From Callaeas wilsoni (Eukaryota > Chordata > Aves > Passeriformes > Callaeidae), in the NCBI GenBank assembly GCA_013398955.1, contig VWPU01000923.1, positions 62,001 through 126,000 on the forward strand: a stretch of 64,000 nucleotides of DNA. The letters are read 5' to 3'. The notes below the pieces were generated by a model. It saw only the letters and a program-made list of their open reading frames with translations, searched no databases and was not told the origin of the DNA. Position 1 is the stretch's first letter, and every line of letters starts with the position of its first letter. Of the stretch, positions 46,241 through 59,110 are shown one piece after another. Position numbers and translations under genes: made by a program.

Positions 46241-49200
46241 ACACTAAGTGCCACATTTTAGATGTGAGATGTGCAAAAAGAATTTTAGATAACCACGCTG
46301 GGATTTTAGCATCTCCATGCACAAGCAAGAGTGCTGGGAATGTTGACTTGGGCTTCTCCCTCAGTGTCTTCCAGTGTAGAGCTGGATGCCAAAGGCTTCT
46401 CCTTGGTCCTGAAGGAGGTGGAGGCCGAGTTACAGTTTTCTGAGGGATTGCTGTAGGTGTCAGGTAGGGCTGCCTGTCTCAGTGGCATGGAGTATGGGCC
46501 ACTGCTATGGAGATAACACTCTCATACTTACGGTATCTTTGGGAGAATTACACGGGAAAGACCTTCTACTCCATCTCCTGATGAAAGTGTGAGGTACTCA
46601 AGTTTGATTCCAAAATATCTTGGACCTGTCATGCTAACCGTAACTATGCTACAGCTATGGACCAAGACTAAAGTGAATGCTGTTACCTTGCTTCCTAATA
46701 GTAATTTCCTTCTCTTTTTGTCGCTGATCATTCTTTTCTTGGTCAGTGCCATGTGGCTGCTTCAAGGAATTTAGGGAATGCAAATGAAGGGGTGCTTGTT
46801 TGTTTGCCTCAGTATTACCTTGAGGCACTTCTCCTGTGCTAGGTGCCCATCACTGGAGCCTGCTCTTCACCCCTGGGTCTCATTTCCAGATATGCTTTCA
46901 GGCCCCAGGAGACATTTTGCATAGTTTAAAAATTAGCACTCTGTCTGAAGGTGGGAGGGTTGCCAGCTAGTCAAGCAGCACTGAAGTCATCCCTTTTTCA
47001 TTCTGCCTGGCTCGGTACTCCACCTTCCAGGAGCAAATTATAGACTTTCATTTCCAATGTTTCCCCTATTCTTGTCTTATTGACCTGCACTTTCCATTGA
47101 ATTTCATTCTTACTTGTGCAGCGCACTGTCCTGTGACAACAAGATACAGAACTTAACTCTTGTAGTGCTCTTTCTGTTTGGTTTTGTTTGTTTGTTTGTT
47201 TAATTTTTTAAAATTTTTAATTTAATCTTTAGGAACCAAATAGTTGGGTAGAAGGAAATAAGGAGGAGGAGGTAAACACAGGGCTGATGGGACACTGAGA
47301 AGGAAGATTAGCGAAAGCAGAGAGTCAGATTAGCAGCCAGCAGCCGGAAGTCAGCAGATGCGTGCATAGGCTGTTTACTTCACTGCTGTCCGGGTTGTGC
47401 GAAAGAATGAGGTCATGAGGTGCATCCTCTGGGCTCTTCACTACTTTTGCTTTGCTTGTGCCACCTCTAAGCTAGTTTAATCTCTGGAAGGGCTTTCTCT
47501 GTTGTCTCAGGGTCATTGCAAACAGTAAGAGGGTGAGTAGGAGCCATTCAAGTCCCTACATTACATATTTAATCATTGTTCCCTCTAATGCAAGGCTTAC
47601 AGCTATAGGCACACTTTCCATTTAATGCCCTTGGGCCACAGGTAATCTTTCATCTTGCAAGTGACATTCTGGCATTTAAATTACAGCTCTCTGTCCTGCC
47701 TTGCAGACTGCAATGACTTTCTTGGCTTTAGAGTGTTTGCTGTCCAGATGGTTCCTGTCAAATAAGAAGCAGGTGGCATCACTGACATGTTGTTTGCCTA
47801 TGAATTTCTTCAGAAAAACAGAGTATAATTTCAAAATGTTCTTAAGCTTGATGGTCTGTATTATTAAACTGTGTTTCAGTCCTAGGTAGTTTACTAATCT
47901 CTATGGGAGTTGGGAAGAGAGAGCCTTGAAAAAGTCTCTGTCTCTTGAAGACAACTATTTCTCATCTTCTTTCCCCCAAGAACTATCACAGCCCCGATAA
48001 GCTTAGCTCCCACCTCAAATAATTGCCATTATTTCATCTCCTTTCGTTTAAATCTCTCTCCAGCATTCCCTCCACTAGATGGTACTAGGGCAATGCATTT
48101 GTCTTCACAGACTTTCCCAGCCATAACCATAATAAGTGTCCCTGCATATAGAAGGAGAAAAGGGTCAGACTTCTTGGAGTGCAAGAAACTTCTGTTGAAG
48201 ACCATTAAACTTTAGAGATGACATGCTCAAAATTCAGCAAAGAAAACAGGTGGCCTGAACAAGTATAGCTTGTTTTGCCTCTATTCCAACAATCCTCAAC
48301 TGCACATATCATGCTCACTTTTCCATGTTTTTGTTTTCATTCATCCTCTAAGGGCTTATATAATTCAGAATATTGATAAAGCAAACAAATAGTAAGCATT
48401 ATGTTAAAATTAGATCATATCTCTATCTTTGGCCAAAAGTTACCATTTAACCAAAAAATAATTATTTTACCTGTCCTTACCAACACATGCATTATTTGCT
48501 GCTGTTCATGGCATCCAAAGCAAGGCAAACCTAACACCTACAGCTTGTGTGGCTGAATCCAGTATCTCGCTGGTGTCACTGGCAGCCAGCAGCCCAGTAA
48601 ATGACAGTGCCTGTGCACTTCACAATATTCATGTGTCTTACATGTTTTTAATATCAGGACTTTTCTACTTTTGAGACTTTTTTCAATTGGAAGGCTGAGC
48701 GAGAGTGCAAAGAGATGAGTGAATCTACACAATCACCGTTCCATCAGGATTTTTCTGTCCTGTGCTGAGCGTGGTACCTTATTCTATAGGCAATGGTTAA
48801 AATCAACGTCTATTTGGTTTGTAAGATCATGAGAGGAGGTGGATTACATTTTGCCATTTCTGCTCCAAGAAAAACAGAATTGCAATGAGGTTTGTACAAC
48901 TTGTGCAGCAATAAAGGAGCAGGACTCCCAGGCTGTGCTGGAGACTCTGACAGCTCATCTGATGAACACAAAGCTGTTTGAAAGAAAAAAATGAAATCAA
49001 CAACTAGCTGCTAGGGCATGCTGGTATGTCTCCCGGACTTCTAAATCCAAGAATCTCTGATTTTTTTTTTATGAAAAATTTTCAGCCTCTTTTCTCTGTG
49101 TGTGATTGGAGGATTTAAAGCATTTTATATATACTTTCTTCTCATATCCCCTGGCTGTAAGATCTCCCTGACCTCTAAAAAACCATTAGAAGAAACAAAA

Positions 49201-49727
49201 GGAAAAGATAATGTACTTCTCACATTATTAATTTCTCGTAAATCTAGGAGTTTTTGTTTGTTATTAGTGTTACAGTAATCTATGACATTCCTCAGGAAGC
49301 TTCAGGTTGACAGTATCCATCTCTGGCCAAGTGTGCGCAAGTAAAGAAAAAAAATGGGATTTTCATTGATCTTAGTATTTTAGTGTACACATTTCAGAAT
49401 TCTATTAAGAAAAGTTACTTGAGGGAAGACATTTTGAGTTAGTTCTACCACCAGCATTAAAGCAAGATTAATTTTTCCTTTACTTCCCTTTTTCAAAACT
49501 GGTGCCATTTTCATGCATGTAAAGAGCTTTTCTGCATGCTAACAACTCTTTACTTTCTAATGAACCTATGACTGACAGAAAGTTGAGCTTTTCTTTCCTC
49601 CCACTAATACCACCATTGTATGCGTCTTGTTAACCAGTATTGTGTATCAGTCACAAGCTGACTCCTTTGTGCCTTTGTGAAGTATCAATTTAGTCAGCAT
49701 TATCTGCTGGGGAGACAATGCCGCCGG
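46241..49727. other. Intergenic or intronic sequence, no gene recognised
   Basis: Contains a TTTG-rich run at about 47176-47204. No coding gene, RNA gene or repeat family was recognised on either strand. Confidence 0.45.
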
Positions 49728-50060
49728 TAAACGTGAACGCAAAAATGCTGCGGCATTATGAGCCCTAAAAGCAGTGGTTCGGGAGCCGTGGAGGCCGGGA
49801 GGCGGCGAGGCTGCGGCCGGAGAGCGGCTGGCCAGCAGCAGCTGCCCGCTGCAGGGTCGGGGGAGCCGGCGGCAGCCAGCAGAGGACGGACGGGCTGCAG
49901 GGACAGCCCGGGGCGCAGGGGCGGCCGGTGCTCGGGCAGCCTCTGCGTGCTGCCTGCTGGCAGGGCTGCTTGGCTGGGAGAAAACCTCTGCCATCCAGAT
50001 CGGCCTGCCAGCCTGCCTGGGGCTTGACTATGCTGATATCTGACCGGACCGACACATTCC
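49728..50060. promoter_or_regulatory. CpG island, block 1
   Basis: In the 230 bases from 49728 there are about 26 CpG dinucleotides and the sequence is strongly GC-rich (GGCCGGGAGGCGGCGAGGCT; GGGGGAGCCGGCGGCAGCCA), against a CpG-poor background. This is the strongest CpG island in the window and indicates a vertebrate promoter or first exon. The frames through it (89-115 codons in several registers on both strands) are rich in Ala, Gly, Arg and Pro and reflect base composition, not protein. Direction of transcription cannot be read off; see the second block at 51230-51720. Confidence 0.75.
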
Positions 50061-51229
50061 CGGCGTCTATTTTGATTTTTGCCTGATCAGGCTTTCCCTG
50101 TAGTAAAGTGATTTCTCTGCATTAACGAAACAACACCAAATGTTGCAGCTCAGCCGCTGGGCCCCGCGCTCCGCTGGGCGTCTGTGGCTCCGCATACCTG
50201 CAGATGCGATTTAGCTTCCCTTTGGCCTCCAGGTAGTCTTTAAAGGGAAGGTTAGACCAACGCAGTCTCTCCTTTCATGTTTTCCTGCCTGGGCGATGGT
50301 CAGCAGAAACACTCAACCCCCAGTGCACTAGAGAGGGGGAGGGCAGTAGCTCTGTGGGGTTTCTGTGTCTTTGGATGAAATTGTCCCTTTGTTAGTCCAA
50401 AATAGCTCAAATTGGGCAGCTTTCCAAGCATGCAGTGAAAGACTTCTGTTTGAGACAGTGCTTAGAGAAGGCTGAGGATGGAGGGCTGAAAAAGAGGTGC
50501 CTGACTGGCTGGGTTCCCACTGGAGTGATTAATGTAATGTTGCTGGGATTTTACTGCATTATTAATGAAGTGCCAGGGTGCCTGGAGCACTGGAAAAACA
50601 TCGCTGAAAAATTATTACTAAAAATCTGAATTGGTGCATTGGGTAACCTTTCATATCACTTTTTTCTTCTTGACCGTAGAGCCCTTATCATGCCAGAGGA
50701 AGCCTATAAATAACAACCAGAGAGGGTAAGACTGCGCAGGCTGCTGCTCCCTCCACCTCCCCAAGTAGCGGTGGCCCCACTGGCAGTGGGCCGGGGGTGC
50801 CAGGAGCCCGTGGGAGCCGTGCCCGGGGGCTGTGCACGGGCTCAGGGATGCACTCAGCCCCTCTGCATGCTTGGCCAAAGCTTGGGGGCCCAGGGAGGTG
50901 ATGCCTGTGGAGTTCTGCTTTGCAGAAGAGTATAGAGATCTGACAGGGAATAGCCTGTGCTGGTTGAGGGCTGTTGTTTGCATTGACGAAGCTTGTATCT
51001 AGGATGATCAGTGGGAAATATCTCTACTTCTGCTCCCCCCCGGCTCCCCTCAGCTGTTATCTCCTTTTTCATTGGCTTGTCATGCATTTTTTTCTTTTAT
51101 TTTCTTCTAAATTCTTAACTCTTCAGATCTATATTTTAGTCATCTCTAGAAGCACCTGCGGGCTTGTTTTGAGGAGGTGATTTTTGTTGCCTTTTTTTTT
51201 TTTTTTTAAACTGCTGTGCTTTAAACCAG
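50061..51229. other. Sequence between the two CpG-rich blocks
   Basis: Moderately GC-rich, with smaller CpG clusters at about 50150-50210 and 50760-50830 and a T15 run at about 51195-51209. No coding exon was recognised. It may be promoter-proximal intron or upstream region of the presumed gene. Confidence 0.45.
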
Positions 51230-51720
51230 TCTTGCCTGCCTAAAGCTTCCAGTTGCTAAGCGACTTTTCCCCTCCGCCCTTCCCGCAGCCCGGTTGCCAT
51301 AGCGCTGCCAGCCTTGGCTATCAAGTAGCAGAGAGCAGTCATTACTCAACGAAAAAAAAAACAACCAACCCCACCAAAATCCAGGGCTGCACGGGCCAAT
51401 CAACATTTTCTTTCCTTTTTAATTCATGTCGCCAGCCGGCGGGAGCATCCCTGTGAGCATCACAGCCGCGGTTGGCCGCTGTGTTATTTTCCTGCGGAAG
51501 TTTTTGATTCAGTCTCTGCATTAAACAGGACGGACTGCAGTGCTGACTCACGGACACCTGTGACGTTGGTCATGGCAGCAACAGATCCTGGAGGATGTAC
51601 TTGCCGAGAAGCTGGTTTGCGTACCTGTGCGACTGGTGTCGCCCCCTCCGTGACTCTAATTCACCCCAGCGCAAGCAGGTGCTCTGCAGCTCTGTGAATC
51701 ACAGCGCCGTTCCTTAGAAA
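51230..51720 (+). promoter_or_regulatory. CpG-rich promoter-like block 2 with X-box, CCAAT, AP-1 and CRE-like sites
   Basis: About 25 CpGs occur in 490 bases. Motifs in order: an RFX X-box GTTGCTAAGCGAC (51252-51264), which satisfies RYYNYY-N-RRNRAC; a second, partial X-box GTTGCCATAGCGCT (51293-51306); a CCAAT box (51396-51400) in GGGCCAATCAAC; an AP-1 site TGACTCA (51544-51550); and a CRE-like TGACGT (51561-51566). A donor-like CCAG/GTGATA follows at 51724. There is no TATA box at a convincing distance. Together these suggest a CpG-island promoter and non-coding first exon. By mammalian gene order beside OXGR1, the plus-strand gene MBNL2 is the leading guess, which is inference only. The strand given assumes that reading. 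Confidence 0.5.
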
Positions 51721-54039
51721 CCAGGTGATACGGGTAGAGCTTTTATCTTGTGACATTTTTTAGTAATAAGAACATCACAGGTACATGAAATATGTGGCGG
51801 GATACCATCAAATACTAGAAGGATGCACACTGGTTAAAAATTAGCTTTTCTTTTCAAATCTGCTTTTATATAAAAACAGAAGTGTGCAGAATTAAAATAC
51901 CTGCTAATAAAGAATTTGGTGGTATAGAATTGCCCGTGTGAGAATGTAAATCACATGAGCTACATTTGAATCGATAGTAGGGGGAAAGAGTCTTTCCCAC
52001 CAGTAAGTGTTGCAAGCGGTGGTTGAGTTGGACTTGGAATAGTTTCAGTTGTTCTGCGACTCTACTGTCCATTAATCACAGCACTATCCTCCACCTCAGG
52101 CTGTCAGTGTAAAGCCTCTCTTAACATCCAGGGAACTTTCTTCCCACGTTCTGTAGCCGGTGAGTTATTGTGATAATAAATGCAGCAAGGAGCTAGACTC
52201 CATGTCCTTACATGCCCTTCCATTTATCCAATCCAGCATCTGCCTATTTGAACAAGTGCATCAGATACAGGCAGCGTGCCAGCTATTAAAATGTTAAACC
52301 TACTGCCACGGAGCTGCATTGTACATTTTGTTTTTCCCTTGTCCTTGAACAGGACTCACTCCTGGACTAATAGGAGTGTGCTTAATGGTTCCTTGTCTTA
52401 AATTCCCTATTTACTCAACTATCTTTTCCCTGATTTGGTACTTTGTATTCCTTTCTCTTCATGCTATTCATGGGAACACAAAATGCATTCTGCAAGGAAA
52501 GTTATTTAAGAAACAACCTTTGCCAACTGTATGGAAAACTGATTTCAAAATCCATTTCTGATTCTGATGAAGCATGCAAATCAAATATTTTGAGGGGTGG
52601 GAAAAGGATTATTTTAAAAGGTCCTTTTTTAAAATCGAGATGCTTTTGTTCTTTTCAGGAGCTGACATGACATACCTTCAGCTGGGGGGCCTTGCTGCTG
52701 TGGTCAGATACAGCTTAGGTTTCAATAAAATCACACTTTTTTGCTGATAAAAAGATGGTTCTCAGCTTTGTTTTCTGTTGTTCTAAGAGAACTCAGAACT
52801 TGAGAATGGCTATGTTCAATAAATTAGGAATTGAAGATCTACCACAGACCACAGACCTTTTTTGTCCTGGAAATATTGATTTAAGGGAAAGTATTGTCAG
52901 ATTTATTATGTGAAGATGCTTGCATAATCACGGAACTTTGGTGATGAACCTTATTCTCAATTAGATTGCTTTAGCTCTAGGCTTCGTTTCATCCAGAAGA
53001 GAAATTACTGGAATAAAGGTTAAATATCCAAATCAGAAATATTATTGCCTGTATTCCTTTATGTTTGAAATGGTAATAAAACAAATTGAACATTAACCTA
53101 GCAGGACCAAGGCATCTCTATTTGCATGGTTTTGACATCTAAATTGGGCAATAACTTCTCCATGTTGAAATTATGCAATGGTTGTTAGTCAGTCTTTCAT
53201 TTCCTCAAGCATTTGTGCACAGATTACATCCGCATATTATATTTTATTATGAGTCATTAAAATGCTAATCAACAAAAGTATACTACCACAGTTCCAGGAG
53301 AGATCTACATTGTTGAATGGGTCTCCATTTTGATACCTTTCTCATAGCAAACACAACACAGCCACTGAAATCCACACCAGCAGCTTGCTTTTGAAGTCTA
53401 CAATGTTCGCTTTGTGCACCGCCAGTCTCTCTGTACCTGTTTGTGCTTCTGATTTCTTCCTGGTTTTCTAACCTTCTCTCCCTACACCCACCAACCTGTT
53501 CTCAAGGTAAAATCACTGTGTCATAGTTAAGGTGTTTCCATGAAGCTGCCTCCTCTGCTGTCTGATTCCTGTACTTCACCTGCCTGTCGCACTCCCCCAG
53601 CTTTTTTCTCTGCTCACATAAAACCTTTGATTTCTGCTTTTCCTCTGTCAGTTCCAGATTTGTTTTTCTTGTTCTGATATCTTTTCTTTCTATCTGACTC
53701 TTCTCTCTGATCCCTTACTGCTTTGTCTTCACTACAAAGTACCTCCACACCTCTTGTTTTTCAAGAATTGGTTTCACCATCCATAAATTCTGAAAGTCAA
53801 GATATCAATTTGACCAAATAGTACATTGTCCTTAGAGTTATCAGACAGGACATTTACTTTCTCCCTTCAAACTTTTAGTAATGGTAACTTTACATCAGCA
53901 GAGTTTCTACCTGGCTGAATCTTTGTTAGTCTGATACTAGAATTACATTCTGGAAAACTGCTATTTATCACTGGATCTGTGCTTATTGTGTTCCACTCTT
54001 TTCTACCATTGCCCATACTTAGACATTATGTGGATGATA
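51721..54039. other. Presumed intron or intergenic sequence, no gene recognised
   Basis: No coding exon or repeat recognised. The AT-rich stretch at 52800-53300 has conserved-element-like texture. Pyrimidine-rich sequence dominates 53400-53760. Confidence 0.4.
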
Positions 54040-54312
54040 GCCTTAAGATGAAGGAGAGTAGGTTTAGATTAGGTATTAGGAAGAAATTCTTTTTATAAGG
54101 GCAGTGAGACACTGGAACAAGTTGCCCAGAGAGGTTATGGACTCCCCATCCCTGGCAGTGTTCATGGCCAGGCCGGATGGTGCTCTGAGTAACCTGATCT
54201 TATGACAGTTGTCCCTGCCTATGGCAAGGGGGTTGGAACTAGATGGTGTTTAAGGCCCCTTCCAACTTAAACCATTCTGTGATTCTACGATTCTAGGATT
54301 CTATAATTCCAT
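54040..54312 (+). mobile_element. CR1 LINE 3' end, plus strand
   Basis: Reads 'agattaggtattaggaagaaattctttttataagggcagtgagacactggaacaagttgcccagagag', then 'tccctgcctatggcaagggggttggaactagatggtgtttaaggccccttccaacttaaaccattctgtgattctacgattctagg'. This is a standard CR1 3' region with three octamer-like tail repeats. The copy is well preserved, which implies a fairly young insertion. Confidence 0.96.
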
Positions 54313-57300
54313 TATTTATTTTTTTAAACATACTACCCAGATTATTTCTTTAAAAAACATTCATATCTCTCTGATAAGTAAAAATTACTCTGTCTTTCTA
54401 CTTCTCAAACATTTAAATTAAAATCTAAAATTTTAATGCAAATATTCAAAGATATTTTCCCTTGCTTAGGATAAGTTAGTGGGAAGGAATGTCCAGTTTT
54501 AATTCACAGTGCAGTCTACCTCATTCAGAGACAATGCTATATTGGCAGGAGTAATTCCTGTCTTTTAGCCCTACCAGAGCAATTATGTCCCTTTCCCTTG
54601 GACTTTGTATCAATTCACTTCTTTGTGTCACTGGCTTATTTCCCTGTATTCCTGGAGCCTGGGACTGTTGGACCTGTATTTGTCTACTTCTCTGTGCTTT
54701 TATTTGGACATGGAATTATATGAGCTTAGGTCATGACTTCAAGAAGCCTCGGGTTTATCTGACCACGCACAGTAAAAGCAAGCAAAGGTAAGAGTCATGA
54801 GAAATAAGAAAGTTGGCCTGAGTAAAAGAATTACTCTTACTCTCACCTGATAACAGAGTCATAACAGGGATTAGCTGAATCTGGGACTGTCATGACTTAG
54901 TTTAGATAGTTGTGACTGAAGAAGGTTGAGGCATTCTGGCTGCTTTCAAAATAAATATGTGGATCATCTGCTCTCATTGGCTCCCACTCCAGTTGGCTTA
55001 CTTGAGTTTTTTTAAAGTAGCATGTCTGTTTGTTGTGCACCTGGTGCAATTCTATTTTTGGGCTACTATGAGGCATTTTATCAAGTACATAAATCATGTT
55101 GAGTACTGCAGTATTTTGAGCATGTGTATGTGCATGTAATTCTAACACATAGCCTCAAAGAAAAACCTTTGTCAGAATTACAGATCGCTAGATATTCATT
55201 ATTCACCATTGTTTGTATTTCTGTCCAAAACATTTTATTATCTTTTTAGTCTGATAGCAGTTTTCTAGACCACTGTGCAAGCTTTCATGTTATGTAGCAG
55301 TTAATCTCACCAAAAAAAAAGAACAACAGGTTCTTTGTCTACCCAAATTCACACTGTTTGCTGTTCGATCTAATCAAAGAAAAATAAGCACCATTCATTT
55401 TTATACTACTATTTTTTCCTTCCAGTGTGCTCTCCAAATACTAACACAGTTCATATATACCAGTGGAAAGTGAAAAAGAGAACACATGCAGAAGAGGTTA
55501 AATTTCAGTCCAAAACAACTTGTGATAGGAAATAATAATCTCCTCTAAGAGTAAATAGGAGAAACTCTAGCATCTGCTATGGATATTTTGAAGGTCTGGC
55601 TGCCATGCATGAATGCTCAGATGTTGCTGTGATGGAGACCTTCAGAAATGAGTGGTTAGATAAAAATCAAGGTCTATATCCTTTGCTTTTTTATTATAGT
55701 TTGGTTTAAGCTTTGTCTATATGGGTTTTTTTTCTCAAGTAACAAACATGTAATGAGGTTCCACTTAAAATGATGGTGACTTTAGGTAAGAAGTTTTCTG
55801 AGAGCATTATGGGATGAACTTTCTAATGAAAAGTGCATGTTTAGATCCATCAGTATCTGTTTTCAATCCCTTACTTCCATGCCTTTCAATTGTAGTTACC
55901 TAAGTAGAATTCTAATTCTTTCTTCTGTCTACAGAGAATAAAATGTAATCGCTCATGGCTTCAGAGATAAATGTGGTTTTGTTGCTGTTGCCATGTTTTC
56001 ATCTCTTGTATAATTCTTTTATTTTCTTCTCTTTTTGTTTGTTTTTTTTAGCCTAATTCCCTATTCTCTTGTAGATTTGTACTTCAGATTTTAGCCAGAG
56101 GCATAAAGTGCTTCTCAGAAAGTCTCTTGAAACTCCTCAGTCCATTCCATGAAATCAGCATGAATGTTCTTCTCTCATGGGACTCCTAGAATAGATAAAA
56201 GCTTGCAAGGGCATCTACAAAGTGAAAAACCACAAGAGGGAAAAATACAATCAAGTTGACTACAACTCAGCCTGCCTTTTTACTGTGGGTGAGAAAGACC
56301 ATCCTTTTATCACAGAATCAAGGCCACAGTCCAGTTTTCACTGAAGACAGTGGAATGTTTTCCCTGAACTTGGCTCAGAGCTGCATCAGTACCCAGCACT
56401 CTTCTGCAGTACTCGGCATTGAAGCAAGCACTTATGTACAGTCAGGCCATGGCAATACCCCAAATCACTGTTTCCTCCCCAGACCGGGCAACTCTCTGGC
56501 AATGTTTTATGCTCGTATGATTCTTTAGGGCTTTTATTACTTTATCGAAGCTTTAAGACTACAAGTTATATTTTTTGGGATGCCATACGCACCATGCAGC
56601 CTAACTCTCGGTAAAAATCATTTGGACTTTCAAGTCAGGTTGATACAGAAGGGGAGAACTTACACGGTTTTGAGGTATGATTTACAAGTAGCATTATTTC
56701 TCTTTCTTTTCAGTCTCTCTGTGGTTCCAAGTCACAGTACGGCCATCTTGTACAGCTCCCTTAGGGCAAGATGAACCTCAAATTAATTTAATTTGGCCTT
56801 TTAGGATCTATCTTGCTCTGTGGGAACCACCATTTGCACAAGAAATACCAAACATCAGCCACTTACTGTTAATACAGGAAGCAGAACCAAAATTTATTGT
56901 CGTTCTTAAATAAAATTTATCTGCATCATTTACAAGCCTTTAAATGTGACCTTTCATAAATAGATAATAAACTTTTCATATCCCTGAACATAGTGTCGTT
57001 AGGCCATGATGTACAGAGGCAATCAAGCTTCTGACTCTAAGTTAGGTTTTGGTAGAACTTCAGGTACTTCAGCATCAACTGTGAGCCTTTGAGGATCTAC
57101 TCCCAGAGAGTATGGAATACACAAAAGCATTCCAGAACCATATACCTTTTAATACCACTGTTCCCCTCCGCTTGCCCTGGAAAACCTTGCAAAGAGCCTT
57201 GGTTGCTTTGTTCACACATCACCCTGACCTGGGCAGGAAGGATTCTTTGTTGCGCTCACTTCAGGAGTGCCTGAGGTGCAGGTGATGATGGGATGTTAGG

Positions 57301-58799
57301 GAAGGTGCATGTAAGTCCTCCGTCTGCAATAAGTTCTACAAGGTGCCTGGGCAGTGACTAAAGACATCTTGGAACAATAGTTCAAAGACTTGGATAACAG
57401 AAATCTCAGGAAGGGAATTTCTGTGTGGGGAAAGTTCATGCCATCTCATTTTTGCTGCTTTACTGAAATACTTCAATGACAATGCAGATTCTTAACGTTT
57501 CCCATAATGGTATCTCCAGAAAGGAATTCATATCTCAATAGGGCAAAAGAGACACCTCTAGAGGGCTGTCTCCCTCCACTTTCCCTACTGGAACCATGGG
57601 GAACTAAACTTTCAGTGGAGGTGCTTCATTTAGATGCCTTCAACCAGACACTAAACTACTTGGAGTTTGATATATGGAGGAAATGACTGAGATGTTGAAC
57701 TTAATTTGCAGGAGATCTAGGACAAACTTCTTCTCTCTTTCAGCAAACGAAAGGTTCATCTTCAAACAGGGGGAAGAATGAGGTTTCCTTCACCCATTCT
57801 CTATAGTAAGTGGTGGAGAAACGTATTTTTGCTCAGCACTGAAGCAAGTCAGTATCTGGTCTGGCACTGTTTAGTTCAAATCTTTCTCTTTTTAGAACTT
57901 GTACAACAGCCACACTGCACATTGAGCTGAATAGAAAAACATGGAGAGAATGTGCCTGTGGAGAGGAGACAGGCGTTGTTTCCGCGTTTGAGTACACACT
58001 GTATGCACAGTTACGTACATCACCACTGACTGTCGCTCCTGCAGGAAAAGTGAATCACCATTTGTGCTCAGCAACACAGTGGTTCAGAAGCAAAACCCAA
58101 AGTTTTTGTTCGCTTTTTTTTTTTCATTCCATTGGCTAAAGGAAGTATGTAATATACTGTCTAACGTACAATACTTTAATGTTTTCTGTCTTGTAAAGTT
58201 ACAGGTTTTTGTCATGCATTCAGTGAATCCTAGCTGTCTGAAATCTCTCTGACAGAAACTTCCCTGTTTCCCCACCCTTGCTCCCACTTTGCCAGATATA
58301 AATCTTTTCAAAATAGCATCTCTCTCCACCGCCACTCCCCACAAAATCTCTTTCTGTGATGCCATAATTATAAAAATTAATGCATCGATAAGGAAGAACT
58401 GACCTCAGGTGTCTGTCACTCTGTAAAACTAAGCAGGTAACATGTTCGTTTTCACCATGTCCAGGGCTTTCAGAGCAGTCCCAGCAATCATGAATCTGTT
58501 TAAATTCCTTTAAATATGTCTCTTTAACCTTTGAAGACCTCCTACTAGCAATTGACAAACTACTTTCGGCAGCAAATTAACTGTATTTGCAGCTCTTTAA
58601 TGGCTTTTGGTTCAGAGATTAGTAAACACTTTCATGTCATATGCAGGATGTACACTTATTTAGATATATGTAAGAGAGTTTTCAAAGTAACTGCACTGAA
58701 TGGAGTTAAATGTATTTCTTCTAGGACGTTTCTGAAAATCCTAAGATTTCTCAGTAGTGAAGCTTGAGAAAGCTGGTGCTGCCTCTGTACTTTAGCTTT
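54313..58799. other. Intergenic or intronic sequence, no gene recognised
   Basis: About 4.5 kb of AT-rich sequence without a recognised gene, RNA gene or repeat family. Frames up to 112 codons on both strands (for example 58220-58558 minus) lack any recognisable motif. Confidence 0.45.
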
Positions 58800-59110
58800 G
58801 GTTCAATGCTCTGCTGCTAAGATTTCTACCCTACCAGATGCTGCTTGGGGCACACCGAGCCAGGGCTGGAGTCCTGTCAACCCATCCCCTGGAAGGTGCC
58901 TGATGCTCGGGGCTGGGGCTGCCCCTGGTGTTCCTGGCTGCCCTGCTCCTGGCTGGGGCTGTGGCACAGCCCTGGCTGACAAGGCTCTGCCCTGCCACCC
59001 ACCCAGCTCAGAGAGCAACCTCTGCCCCCGCCATCCCAGCCCCAGGGAGCAGCCTGTCCTTCCCTTCTGGAGAGGGGTGTTATCTCTGCATGGGAGAGGC
59101 TGAAAATACA
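58800..59110. other. GC-rich patch without CpG enrichment
   Basis: A short GC-rich stretch with repeated CTGGGGCTG-type words and G-rich runs, but few CpGs, so it is not a typical CpG island. Frames of about 100-113 codons appear in several registers on both strands, as expected from low stop-codon density. A plus-strand frame near 58928 resembles a signal peptide (FLAALLLAGAVAQPW) but begins with GTG and has no supporting context. Confidence 0.4.

Noticed and set aside
51571..51696. Short plus-strand frame starting ATGGCAGCAACAGATCCTGG in the CpG block
   Set aside because: About 41 codons with no known motif; at most an upstream ORF in a 5' untranslated exon, with no evidence that it is translated.
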